Below are positions 1 to 11,750 of a DNA stretch of 64,000 bases, piece after piece. The notes beneath the pieces are model-generated. The model was not told the origin of the DNA, did not search any database, and saw only the letters and a list, made by a program, of their open reading frames with translations. The DNA lies in the NCBI GenBank assembly GCA_936450465.1, contig OW388293.1, positions 82,048,134 through 82,112,133 of the forward strand, in the 5' to 3' direction. Source of the DNA: Gibbula magus. Its lineage: Eukaryota > Mollusca > Gastropoda > Trochida > Trochidae. The first letter of the stretch is position 1. Each line of letters starts with the position of its first letter. Both the position numbers and the translations under genes were made by a program.

Positions 1-260
1 TTTGTAGTCAAGAACGTAGGAGAAACGTTGATGGTGACAGGTGCTCCTTGCAGCAAAACTTGTTCGTGAAATGTTCCTGTTGGAGTTTTGCAACAAAATC
101 AAATATCACAATGTCTGAACTGTCCAGATAAGAGGGAATGCATGTTTGAAAGTTGAAATATTGCGACAGTTGAAGTAGAAATTGCATTAAAGAAGCTTTC
201 ACACCCACCTGAGTAATTTCTGCTGCATGGTCAAGACTAATTTTCTCTGTTTTACATTTA
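1..260. other. No recognisable feature
   Basis: AT-rich sequence at the window edge. A 66-codon minus-strand open frame is present but has no recognisable domain and no paralogous copy elsewhere in the window, so I do not call it a gene. Confidence 0.5.
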
Positions 261-345
261 TATAAAAGCTCATTTTAAAGCAGAGAAACTGATGAAACTC
301 GAGAGTCAAGCGGATGTCTTGCAGGCCTAAGTATTGACGCGTCAA
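255..345 (+). repeat. Dispersed repeat, copy also at 54,893-55,003
   Basis: The stretch containing AGCTCATTTTAAAGCAGAGA and ending near CAATCCTAGTT reappears almost unchanged at 54,893-55,003, where it carries a few extra bases in the middle. Only this terminal part matches, so the family is a dispersed repeat of unknown class rather than part of the large duplication. Both copies end just before short TTATTA-rich sequence. Confidence 0.6.
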
Positions 346-359
346 TCCTAGTTATTATT

Positions 360-1029
360 AATTTTATTATTCAAGGTACATTGTAATGGGTTGAAAGTCA
401 TCTTTTCCTTAGAGGCATGTTATTCCAACGCCCAACATTTACCCATAGATGAGCTCCAAGTTTGGAGTAGCGCTGAATATCAATTTAAATTGGAACATTA
501 GCAATCGGTATATAATGGATAATCATCTTGTACTCTCGTTTAGATTTGAATGTCAACCTTGTACAGCAATGTTAAAAAGTGTCAACTTATTTTCGTTTAT
601 AAACAAAAGATAAAACCTAACTGTAAAACTGATTAGATCTCTGATAAGGTAAGTACATAAAGTTTTTCAAGTAATCACTTTATGATAATGAATTACATTT
701 GGTTTGCTTCTGATATATTAACAATTCCGATATGCTACCATACTCAAGTATGTCCGCTAATTGGAAACCCACATTGTGTATCGATTGTAGCACAGAAGGC
801 ACTCAATACATTATTTCAGTTCAGAGAAGACTAATATAATTGAAGGCATATTAGTGATTTGGTCGTCTAGACGCCTCCCTTAGCCTTGGTCTAAAGGAAG
901 AACAGTTATGAATCGGGATCAAATACTTGGTGTATCTTCTCTATCAAATGTCAAAGATAATGAATGGTTGAATGCATTGAAGCTGTTGACAGGTTTAAAC
1001 ATAAGATGTGTTCGACTGTCGAGGAAACG
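360..1029 (+). repeat. Segment paralogous to 39,220-40,090 (block R6)
   Basis: Several stretches match block R6 at 39.2-40.1 kb in the same order. One is the run from TTGGAAACCCACATTGTGTA through the 'tagccttggtctaaag' region to 'aatgaatggttga'. Identity is lower than between R1, R2 and R3, so this is an older duplication. No open frame is shared, and I see no gene in it. Confidence 0.7.
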
Positions 1030-1565
1030 TCTTCTGCATGCTAATTATAATTTATAGGTATTCATAGTTTACTCATTAATACATAGGTCTACTTTGTTAC
1101 AGCGAGGGATGACACTTTAGACAGTATAACACAAGGGAGAAGTATAGAATTATTATATTAATTTATTTTGAAGGATAAGCGAATTTCGATTTAACAACCT
1201 CATACATAAACAGAATACGATTGCAAATACAAATACAAAACTTAATTTCAACTATAATGAAAACAATATGAGGCAAAGCATATCAGTATAATAGAGATAA
1301 ATAGATCATCGTTTTAAAACATATATTCATTTGCCTAATGTTTAGAAAAATCAGGATATTTTACTTTTTGGTTATGAGGGTCTGAAAATATGTCTAGGAT
1401 CAATAAGTATGAGCATGAGAAAAAATGTATCATTCATAATATCTGTCCATTATTTAAGGAAAGGGACTTATGCAGTCACGTATAAAGTGACCCATTGTTT
1501 AACAAAGTGTCAAATATAACAAATAGTACAGGTATTGGCAGGCTCAGAACTGTCTAAACTATTAC

Positions 1566-1666
1566 ACAATTATGGACTCTTGTAGAGGTCAATATCGGTT
1601 TTTATTGACTTGTTTTACTCAGGTCAATGAAAACCGATATTGACCTCAACAAGAGTCCGTAATTGT
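1566..1666. repeat. Near-perfect inverted repeat (hairpin), about 45-bp arms
   Basis: Left arm 1,566-1,610 and right arm 1,622-1,666 are reverse complements with only a few mismatches, around a loop of about 11 bp. The arms include GGTCAATATCGGTTTT and its complement. R2 (16,435-16,510) and R3 (26,300-26,375) keep the left arm but have lost most of the right one, so the full hairpin survives only here. It is part of a MITE-like repeat that extends to about 1,960, where a third, diverged copy of the arm appears. Confidence 0.85.
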
Positions 1667-2639
1667 TTTATTATGTGGCTCTAAGACAATATATCTAGAA
1701 GGAATGGAGCTTCTTTATCAAATAACTTGCAGCAATAATTAATGTGACGTCACAGAACACTGACCTCACGAAGAAGCTATAATTGTTTTGATACTCAGTA
1801 TATGATTTTGAGAAGAAACAACTAGCACATACGTGACGTAAACGTTACTATGCCTTACGTTACAATGGTTGCCGTGACGTCACTAAGATATTACATCAAC
1901 AATGGGTCAATATCAAAGTTGATTGATGCATCCATTGTTCTCAAGTCAATATCGTTTTCCATGGACTGTCATGTGACCGTCTTTGGACCAATCAGAACTT
2001 GTAAAACCCTTCGATAATATAATGAAACAGTTAATAACACTGTAAATGTTATATTCCTTGATTATGCATGTGGAATATTTGAGTTCATATTCATGAATAT
2101 ACACATACATGAATAAAGTACTGATAAAACATCTACTTTTGTTTTTTTATATATATTTATTTATTTATAAATATTACAAACAAATATACATTATCAGGGT
2201 TTCGATATCAGCTTTTGTGTGTCATTTATGACATATACACTGGGATTCAGACAACATTCAAAATATCCTTAACGTTTGACGTTTGTAATCGTGAATATAG
2301 GTAATAATAATTCCAATTCACCCAATTGATAACAGTTATTCGTATTGGTAGAAAATATTGCGACGGACAAAGTGAAATTATTGTGGAACTCTTCAGTATG
2401 AGAGGTAGCTTTGCAGGTCTCATGCGATATTATCTCCATTGTTAATGTTTAGTTATCACTACATCAGTCAGATCACTTGAACTACACTCGAAATTCAAGA
2501 GAATTCAAACTCAATTTTGTTTTCTCACAATAGGCTTCATATAACATGTAACCAAGCTGTCCTGAATGATTCTTTAACTAGGTTGATATTGTCTCTGCTG
2601 GGGGCACTTTGAAAGAAATTATGTTAGAGCAGGAATTGC

Positions 2640-2999
2640 TGGATATTGTAGAGACGTTTCATTTGAATAATCGACTGTTTGCGGCCTTTTCAGCTAAATC
2701 ATCTTCATCACAATGGCCGCCAGTGTCTCAGCGTGCAATCTGAAGAAAGCTGCAGGATAGACACTTATAATACTGATCAATCCAACCCCAAGCACTAATT
2801 TGTGTTTATGGGGCGAATTGGAGAGTGTAATCAGGACCAGGGGCATGTACAGGGAACCCACACAAATAACCAAGAGTCCAATCTTGTCAGTTTGAATACT
2901 GTCCAATAGCATCTCGTCAGATTTGTCGTTTAATGAAATGCACATGTATTTTGTAAACTTCGCTATATTATTTCCACTTAAACTATGGAAAGGATTCAT
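2640..2999 (-). pseudogene. Exon-like fragment of a multi-pass membrane protein, copy 1
   Basis: This is a 101-codon open frame on the minus strand. It encodes two hydrophobic stretches, roughly KIGLLVICVGSLYMPLVLIT and KLVLGVGLISIISVYPAAFF, separated by a short polar loop (SNSPHKH). That pattern would fit two adjacent transmembrane helices. The same protein segment is encoded at 18,384-18,677, 28,295-28,600 and, broken, at 52,570-52,820, with shorter inverted pieces at 11,597-11,750 and 24,145-24,300. In this copy two substitutions turn the Asn-Lys codons after MKM into Ile-stop, ending the frame early. I do not recognise the family. It could be a captured exon of a real gene or simply an open stretch of the repeat; no start context or splice site decides it. 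Confidence 0.4.
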
Positions 3000-3510
3000 A
3001 TTGTAATCATGAGAGGACTGTCCGCTTTCAATAATTCCTTTGTAAACCTAGTGATGTTTGGTAAGTACACTTTTGAAGTGAAAAATACCAAATAGCAAAA
3101 CTTTTGCCTCATTAGCTGACCATTAAAGCATACGAGAACGAGAGGACGAGTATAAACGTTTCACTAATGGTATGTAAATTGGAATGTGGAAGCTTTCTTC
3201 TTGCAATATTCCAGTGTGGTTACAGTGTGTCTTGCATTTGCATATACTTGTGTGAGTGCCTGATGGAATCAAAAGCTTATAAACAAGGGAGAAGTTCAAC
3301 AATTGATTTGCAACACATTTTATTCTGATTGAGGCTATATATCAGTATTTGATATTATGTAATTGTAAGGAGAATATGGCATGAAGCAGGTTCAACTAAC
3401 ACGATCCTCTTCCTGGAATGATATATGAATACGATGTGAGTAATATGAGTACCTAGTAGACCTTCTCAAATTAACCACATCATTCAATAGCAATCTAAAA
3501 CCGCCTTTAT

Positions 3511-4203
3511 ATAGTATGGGCAAAACAAATTAGACAACTTTGAATTCAACTCCTTAATTTATTTTTTGACATTTAGGTCTGATGGTGTTGTGCATTCTTT
3601 CCTTTCCGTGATGACAGCCTCCAAGTTGTGAGTCATGGTAAGCTTGTAGCACATGATTCCTGAATGTTCTTGGTACTGCTTAGTGCAAACACAGTCATAA
3701 TCTTGTTGTACAACAAACAAATGCCCACTTTATTCAGTATTTAAATCCGGCACACCCACTTGTAAAAGTTTATAGTACTTCCTCTAATCAATGCGACTTG
3801 TAATTATAAAGAACGGCATTAAACCTAATTTTCCAATCTCATCCACGCCATCTGAGCAGCGAAAACTTTGATTCCGGCTTGCGCTGGAAACTCACTGCAA
3901 CTTGAAATGTGACAATAAGTCTATATGATGATTCTCTGTTTTCAGTAACTTTCTAAATGATTTCAACCCTTTTTTTCATAAAAAGCGTGAAGTCCATATT
4001 TTGCCTCCGTTTTCAACATCACGTCGGTAACTAGGAAGTCGTCTGCTACAGCGTCATCACAACCCTACCAAACAACAGGAGAGGTAATGCTGAGAACATC
4101 ATACCTATGTCAGAAATGCAGACAACCAACCATGTTCAAAAACACTGAGTGGCAACGCAAAAAATACTTTTTAAATTTGTCTCATTTTTTTCTGTATACT
4201 ATA
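3511..4203. mobile_element. Non-autonomous TIR element (Tc1/mariner-like ends), R1-specific
   Basis: About 690 bp are present in R1 but missing from R2 (near 19,325) and R3 (near 29,225). The ends are imperfect inverted repeats: the left begins TATAGTATGGGCAAAACAAA and the right, read in reverse complement, begins TATAGTATACAGAAAAAAAT. A TA duplication is possible. In R1 the flanking host motif ATCATTCAATA..CAATCTAA occurs on both sides, whereas R2 and R3 have it once. No transposase is visible, so this is a MITE-like or internally deleted copy. Confidence 0.6.
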
Positions 4204-7200
4204 TCATTCAATAACAATCTAAGACAGTCTCAAAATACCTGCAAACAATATAATCAGTCGTCTATCATGTCATATCCGTTTAATCACATATATGTTATAT
4301 TCATTTTATAAGTATCTACATCGAGAGTAGTTCCATCTCATTACACCAAGCATATACACTGTACTCTCTCTGATACTGCTTGTAGAACGTTCCCTGAAGG
4401 TTAATGTCACTTTATCTTTCACATCACATCTTCAGGATTTCTTTATAGGCACTCTTGGATCTCAAATCTCCCGAGGTAGGTCACATCCGTAAAGTGAGTT
4501 TCTCTCAAAGAGTCTACAAGTGAAAGGCGCTGTCTGGCGTTTGGACATGATGGCAACTTCAAATTGACTGAAGATCTAAATTCGGTGTGTTATTGCATGC
4601 ATAGAAGTCTCCCAATATATTATCTCACTATCGAGCATTAAACAGTAAATTACTCTTGAAGCATAAGACCAAGAACATCAAATATAAAATGTTGCCCATC
4701 GAAAATTCCTGTTGTATTTCTGTCAAAATTCTTACCTAAGACATCAAGAAGGCTACTGTACACATAATTCTCAACAAATGTATGTAATATGATCATCAGC
4801 TAAAATTAACACGTTCTAGTTAATCATTTGACCACTGCTTCCAATGTTTACTCCCTTTACGTCGAACCGAGTAGTAAAATGTACCTGTAACTTTATGCTC
4901 AAGTAGACAGACCTCAGTCCAACATTCCAAAATGCAAGCTATGATTTCTATGTTAGACAGAAACGTTTCCCGTTTTAATATGTGATCATATATTCTTACA
5001 TTATTACATTGAACACAGATGTATATTTCTTCTGGACGTCTAAATTGTAATACTAACGTGTGCAGATTCAAACACGTAACACCTTACTTTTTACGAAAAA
5101 ATAATGTGGAAGGATTTGGGTGTCAACCGCTGTTGACGGCTACTTACCTATTATGTAATCAGTAACGAACACACTGATATGATCGCGATTATGTAGTTGT
5201 AAGCATTTAACCTTACCAGTTCTATAACTGCAGATAACAAATGATGTTTAACTACGTGCACGAACCATTGCGCCTAAACCAAAGGCGACTACAAGTGCAT
5301 TACCCTGCTTGGAAGTGGAATAATATATTGAGAGCCTCCTATCCATAGAATCGATAGCGAATTCAGGTCTTCAATCAAAGTTACTGGCGTGTCATGACAT
5401 TGGTCTGCATCTCTGAATTGACGATTCTTTGCCAGAAATCACTTTACATGATGCTACCTTGTCACGCTGTTCACTTGGTGCATTTTCTACGCCACATTAA
5501 TAACTCCATTATAAATCTATGACAACAATAAATGTATGTCCTTGTAGCTTAGAATATATGACTATTCTTGTGCGACAGAACTATAAATTCATGCCCCAAC
5601 TTTGCCTAGTTCTAAAGCTGGTGTTCCTGCTCATTATCGTAGGTCATTAACAGTTATATGTGTTTGTAGACTGGCTCCCGACCTATCTTGTGACACCTCG
5701 ATATGAGGTGTAACCCACTTAGTTGGTGATCTATCGACAATAAACCTACCTAAAGAAGCACAATTATCCCCTTGTTAAGCTAACTTGTCTTCAAGGGACT
5801 CAACTTGATAGGGTGCCTTCTCCGACGTCCGAACTTTCAGTTTAAATAGTGGCACCAGTTCTTATCTCAGCAGTTATTTCAAAATAGAGTTGATGCAACA
5901 CATACCTTCAGACGTTTTAAAACTGTTGATCAAATAACAGCAATTCCCGTAATTTCAGATACAAAATAATCCAATTACGTAAACTAAAACCATTCTCCAG
6001 ACTGCCTCGAGTAGAGTTTAGCTATTTAAACAGTATTTCTTTCTGCTGTTATGGTGATGCCAGTGGCAATAATCTAAAATGGGAATAGCAGATTCAATTA
6101 TCTGCATCCGTTTGTTTCATAGGTTGATATGTAACAATGAGTAAACCACTTTTTGTGTGTTTCAATATTCGAAATAACGTAAACTTCTTGATAATTTGAT
6201 GCAGTTTCTGACATGAAAGTGCCATTACACTTATTCGAACTGTTAAAAAAAATTAAAGTGAGTGAAAGTATATTTTAAGATTGTGTTAATGAAATTTCCA
6301 GCATAAAACGTGAAACCATAAAAAGTTTTATTTGAATTTTAACATTCTCACTACTGTGACAGTTTGAATAAAGACATTTAAAATAGGTTTAAACTTATCA
6401 TTCTTTGAAAATGAACAGAAAACACGGGGAAACTGATGTTAATATCGCTTCTACACAAACAAGAAACAGCAAGTAACATTACGAGCACATGTGCACATAT
6501 CCCGTTTGTCTAGCAATCGTTGCTTCAGAATAATCACTGCAGCTTGCTATCGACAGAGAAGAGGGCCGTTTCATTGCTCTTTTTTCTCGAATCAGATATG
6601 ACAAAATTTGTTATAAAGAAATTATAAAACTAGAAAATGTCTCATATGGCCGGACACATGCCATAACTCTACCGAAAACTGTAAATTTGTGTATAACCCT
6701 TACTCTTGCTCAGGCAATACAAACAATACTCGCGAACAAATCAACCTTATTACTGTAATTATAGATGGTTTCTTATACACATACGCCTTGAAAGTCTTTA
6801 GAATTAGATACATATTAACATCGGACAATATCAAGTAAAAACAATACAAACTGATACGGAAAATCGTTTGTGAGAATGCCATTATATGATTTGTTCCTTT
6901 CCGAGATTGGCCGAGAATCCACGGAAATGAATGATGTTCCTTCATTGTTGTTACCGTTGAAATACCAATATCTCTGTGTTTATTTAGAGAAAAGGACTGA
7001 TTCCTTTCCTTATGGATACGTTTTGTTTTTCAAATTTAGATTGATTTTCTTCAAAACTAAAGCATTTACTTCCTTTACACATTCCATAAAACAATAAAAA
7101 AAACCCATCTTTGCAGCTTCCGTGTACACTATACAATGAGCACTAAACAATTACTTCTCCACTCCCCATGGAAAAGGAACATGTTGTTTCTATATTGTTG

Positions 7201-8730
7201 ATGCAATATTTGCTAGATATAGCATGCATTTACCTTTGTCCTTAAAGAAAAGGTAAATGTTAGACGTTAATTCGATTATTCATGTATTATTTATTTATCT
7301 ACATATTATTCATTATTGCAAGCAAACAAAACACCAAATATCATTTCTAAGTGTCACCTGCTTACCAATATATCGCCGTTCAAAGTGAATAAAATTTGCC
7401 TGCAAATTATCTCTCGCCAGGCCAATCGAGTGAACACTGAAATTTGCGGGTGTTGAATAACATAATCACGGAAATTAACATTGTAATATTACAATTATTT
7501 TTTAGACATTTTAGAGCGAAATCTGTTTTTGTGCACCTATTTCTGAGTTCCATGTTTGTAAGAGGTGTGGTCTGGTCAAATCAATTTGCGAACACTCGGC
7601 CTAATATTTTTGTTAGTAACAATTAAATAACACGTAAACCCGAACAGTGTAACTCATAACTATTGTCACTTACACAATTGACTATATCCTTTTATTTTGA
7701 TAAGTATTTATCTATATATCAACACACATAAGCGAAACACAAAGAACAAACATCTTACACTTGCCTTAGACCATTGTGACAGTGACGCTAACATTGTGAC
7801 GTCAAAACGTTTCGTCATTTTGACGTCATACCATGATGATAGCAAAGGCATTCAAAGAAACCGACCACATGAAAGTTGGTGGCAAACTTCGACAAATTTA
7901 ACGAGTTGAAAACATTTCAGTTACTAATTCAAACTAATTCATATTATGACTAATATGTAATATATATACCGGTTTACACCAGTTATAAAATGACAATGAC
8001 ACCTGTCAAATTTGAGTGAGGCACGAATATTAAGAGATACAAAAAACATAAATCTTGAATCTGACCGAATCTAGTTAAAATGATGTATGAGTTCGCAGTG
8101 AGTCCCCCTAGCCAATTTGCGGTTATTCATTGTCATTCAACATAGGGACATTTTTCAAATCAAGATCACAGATACTCAAAAGTCATGTTACACTGATCAA
8201 ATAACATCAGTCTGACAAACATTTGACTTGACACATTTCAACCTATGCATTTCAACCTATGCGTCCATAAAGGATCTTAATAACGCATTACTCGATAACA
8301 CCTACATCACTCTTTTAATTGAAGGTCATATTGATACGCCCGATCGTCACTGTAGGCGATCGAGCTGCGCAATGAGCGTAGTTCTTGTCACTATATCATC
8401 CAATTGACATCATTATTTGTTTTTTGAAAAATCAGTTATCATGCTTACAATATCATGGAATTGACGCATCTGAGAGCTAAACATGACAGTAGTGTTCATG
8501 TCCATGTGATAACAAATCATTTGCTCTCTACCTTTATTATGTATTTTGTCATTGACATGCAGAACATATTTAAGAGCCAGTAAGTAAGTTGGTAGACATA
8601 CAGGACATCTATCTCATCAAAGGTATACACATTATTTTTCGCTTTTATTAAGACCCAAAATTAATGGGGAAATCACACAAACTAGCACAAGTGTTTATTC
8701 ATTCATTTATTGATCATTTGATTCAGTAAT
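4204..8730. other. Block R1 interior without recognisable genes
   Basis: This stretch is repeated in R2 and R3 and holds scattered short open frames (4,820-5,071 minus, 6,700-6,945 minus, 6,870-7,097 plus, 7,697-7,909 plus). They are either not conserved between copies or conserved only as much as the surrounding DNA. A 16-bp direct repeat TTTCAACCTATGCA is doubled at 8,228-8,262. Two CRE-like palindromes lie at 7,797 and 7,821. I see nothing that supports a coding gene. Confidence 0.6.
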
Positions 8731-8734
8731 GAAA

Positions 8735-9049
8735 GGTGTGGTGTGTTGGGGTTTAACGCCGCTTTCAAAAGTATTTCACTTACATCGTGGCTGCTAGTAT
8801 CATGGCAGGGAGAAAGTCCACAACGTCATGTGGCCATGCATTGCGGTGAAACCTGCAATCAGACGCAGGAAGTAGTGAACCATGGGTGATGCTAGGCTGT
8901 AACTCAGTGTAGCATTGCACCCACACCTTACTGCGTGTAGAACAGTTCTCTACTGCAGACGAAGTTGCCCTGTCCCTGGCGGCATTTGAACTCCGGACGT
9001 CTTGATCCGAAGCCGGACCTGCTAACCACTGCGCTATTCCGCCCCCAGG
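8735..9049 (-). mobile_element. tRNA-derived SINE, complete, old copy
   Basis: A full-length SINE on the minus strand. The tRNA-like head lies at the high-coordinate end (A-box region about 9,025-9,040, B-box-like TTTGAACTCC region about 8,985-8,995, both decayed). The body is shared with all the other SINEs, and the 3' end AAGCGGCGTTAAAC plus an ACAC-rich tail lies near 8,740-8,765. It is flanked by an approximate 8-bp duplication TATGAAAG (8,728-8,734 and 9,050-9,057). The same insertion is found in R2 at 22,806-23,018, so it predates the R1/R2 duplication. Confidence 0.85.
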
Positions 9050-9179
9050 TATGAAAGTAACTAAGCATATAATCAAAGAAAATGTATACCTATAGGGCCT
9101 ATATGTGTTATAGTGTGTTGGTATAACCACAATGAAAATAACATTTAACCACAATTATACAATTATAGTCCATATAATT

Positions 9180-9880
9180 GTTTTATTATGTATCTAATAC
9201 AGATATGAAAGGAAAACAATGAAATGCAGTCAAAAATGTAATTTGCTTTAAACAGCTGGCACGTTGTCATAACGACTGATCAACCTACAACCCCGCTGTC
9301 TCAAAAATCTGTGTTATTGTGTTCTACCTCATAAATTACATAGAATGAAAGAAATTGAAATCTGTCTGATGACATCTCATAAAATGTATCAGGCTTATCG
9401 AAAAATAGGTGTCTTTGAAACTTAAAAAACGGATTGTCGATATGAACATTATTTCCCATTTTCTTTTTGTGGATGAAATATTTTCTCTGGCAAATTATTT
9501 ATATGTTTTAAAAAGGAAATTGTATAAGAATATTATATACTCAATGGCTCTTTAATGCAGTCTGTCAGCAGAATTCTCCTAAATCAAGACATAAGTAAGC
9601 AGTCTAACAGTAAACACTGACGCTGTTGACGTTAAACAGAAACTGTGATTAGGTGAGAGGTCAATTCATGTTTGTTCTTGCAAGCTTGGTATATTTGTAT
9701 AGATGGTATGTTGGTGGATATTAGAACTGATTCCATTCATTTTAACTCCTAAATTAAACAGATTTTGTGTCATTAAACACGACAGTTGTAAGATAAATAC
9801 CTCTTTTAAGACGAAATTAAAGTGAATAAATTATGGGATATCGAAACAAAATGTTTCCGTTGGTAAATTTGCTCCCTTTT
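9180..9880. other. R1-specific sequence, no gene seen
   Basis: AT-rich sequence that has no counterpart in R2, where 23,120-23,640 lies instead. I see no recognisable coding or repeat signature. Confidence 0.5.
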
Positions 9881-11350
9881 TATTATCATGATGCAAGTTC
9901 CTCAAACAAAAACCATAACATTGTTTTTAAAAAGATATGTTGAATCACACATTTGAACTGCCAGTGGGTTTGCTTGGACTCGATCAGATGATTTCAAAAG
10001 TAGGTTGATCATATTTTTACAGGGAGAATGAGTGTAGAACAGATGATATATTCTATTGTCAAGTCGTTCTAGTGTCTAAATTACCACTGATAAAGCAAAT
10101 ACATATACCGTGGCCAATTGTAGCTGATATTGGAATTCATATTCATCTTAGAGCGGTCCTGTTTGTTTACATACGTTACTTATATTTATAAACATGTATT
10201 AATGCTTTTCAATATTCACATCTCCATGACACGATTGTACGTCCAAGTCCGTACAATTGATTGATCAAAACATAACAGATGACAGTAATGTGAAATTTCA
10301 TACATATTTTTACTTTTGGCTTTTTATTTTCTCAACACATCTTTTGAGCTCCCATAATGCATCATATGTTTTATTGCACAGCAAATTGCCACCTGAACTA
10401 CAGTGTATAGAGTATTCCCCTTGTAGCACCGCACCATATCCAGGTCCTTATGTATCGAGTGCAGCGCTGCAGACACTACTGTTACATATCAACGGGGCTT
10501 CTATAAATGTTGGCATATAAGTGACTGATAGGAGATGGTAGAGTTTGTGATTGCATTATGTTCATCCTATGTGGTCAAATAGCAATGCTTTCAATAAATG
10601 AGGTCGAAGGCAGATTATAAAGGTGCAAGCCTGTGTGGTATTGCAGTACAGGTACCTGAAGTATGTTATAAAGGTGCAAGCCTTGTATGGTATTGCAGTA
10701 CAGGTACCTGAAGTATGTTGACATAATATCTCACACCGCTTTTGACTTTCAATAACACGATCCAACACTGTCAAATGCTGATTTTTGCAAATGGTTGTTG
10801 GTATGTCAATTCTCAAAATCAACAGAGCTATTCAACTCATTCTAACCAGTAGATAACAAAATGTGAAAAGGTATGTTTATTACATTATCATATAATATAG
10901 TGTCAGAAAAGATAGCATCAGAATATATTATGAAAGCAGTGCCTGTTCTGTGGAAATCTTATAAACGCAAGTGGCATTAGTTTACACTGAATAAAATGCC
11001 ATTACTCCAATATTGGTATTTTAAAAACCATTTCATAAATTATTGTATTATTCTATTATTCCTAAATTTATAAACTGACTAATGTATCTTCAAATGCATT
11101 ACCCTGCATGGAATTGAAATAACATATAGAGACCCTTCTATCCATGCAGTGGATAAACAACATCAGCTTCTCTATTAAAGTGAAGTTACTGGCATGTTAC
11201 GACTTTAGCCCGAATCCCTCGGTGAAGACTCTTTGGAGGTGTAATGACTTTACAGACGGGAGATTCAAGGCTGTGGAAAGTTCTAAAAAATCGATGTGTG
11301 AGCTTAAAGACCCGTTTAACTACTGAGACTGTCCTAGAAGTATCATCAGA
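9880..11350 (+). repeat. Segment paralogous to R5 (36,240-37,700)
   Basis: Matches R5 in order from the 'ttcctcaaac' region through 'gagctcc.ataatgcatca' to the 'ctactgagactgt' end, at moderate identity. The last part also resembles 5,300-5,420 and 30,370-30,480: the run GGAAGTGGAATAATATATTG followed by the 'tactggc.tgtcatgac' motif. A smaller ancestral unit therefore seems to have been repeated before the large blocks formed. Confidence 0.65.
10617..10719 (+). repeat. Tandem duplication, unit about 51 bp
   Basis: Two head-to-tail copies of a unit starting ATAAAGGTGCAAGCC and ending GTACCTGAAGTATGTT, differing at a few positions. R5 has a single, diverged counterpart near 37,065-37,120, so the doubling is local to R1. 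Confidence 0.85.
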
Positions 11351-11596
11351 TGCATTACATGTAGGTCGCTTATGAAATTTCAAGAGATATCAAATTATGT
11401 TGCTTATTGAAACAATTATTTGTTGATATGACTCATTTGTTATATTGTATGTTAAAACCGTTCTTCCCTGTGATCGAAAATACAAAATACAAAATAAACA
11501 TTGGACTCTGGTGAGCTGTGTGTCGGTTCTTTGCATATGCCCTTGGTCACGATTACACTATCCAATTCGCACAATAAACCCAAATGAGCCCTTCCG

Positions 11597-11750
11597 GTTG
11601 GATTGATCAGTAGTATAAGTGTCTATCCTGCAGCTTTCTTCAGATTGCACGCCAAGACACTGGCGGCCATTGTGATGAAGATGAATAAGCTGAAAAGGCT
11701 GGTTAAAGTCAATTATTCAAATGCTACGTCTAGATACAATACCCACTCAA
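11597..11750 (+). pseudogene. Inverted piece of the membrane-type fragment (copy in R1)
   Basis: The plus strand here matches the coding strand of the minus-strand fragments at 2,640-2,999 and 18,384-18,677. It runs from GGTTGGATTGATCAG through the codons for YPAAFFRLHAKTLAAIVMKM to about 11,750. Only the second half of the fragment is present and the downstream part diverges. It duplicates part of the block in opposite orientation and shows no start codon of its own. Confidence 0.6.

Noticed and set aside
7697..7909. Open frame conserved with 22,155-22,379
   Set aside because: The similarity is explained by the R1/R2 duplication; flanking non-coding DNA is equally similar and small length differences change the frame.
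8228..8262. Short direct repeats as CRISPR-like array
   Set aside because: Only two units with no spacers, in a eukaryotic sequence.
11144..11326. Open frame conserved with 23,691-23,873, and overlapping minus frame
   Set aside because: Lies in the most similar part of R1/R2, where both strands are conserved; no sign of protein-level selection or domain.
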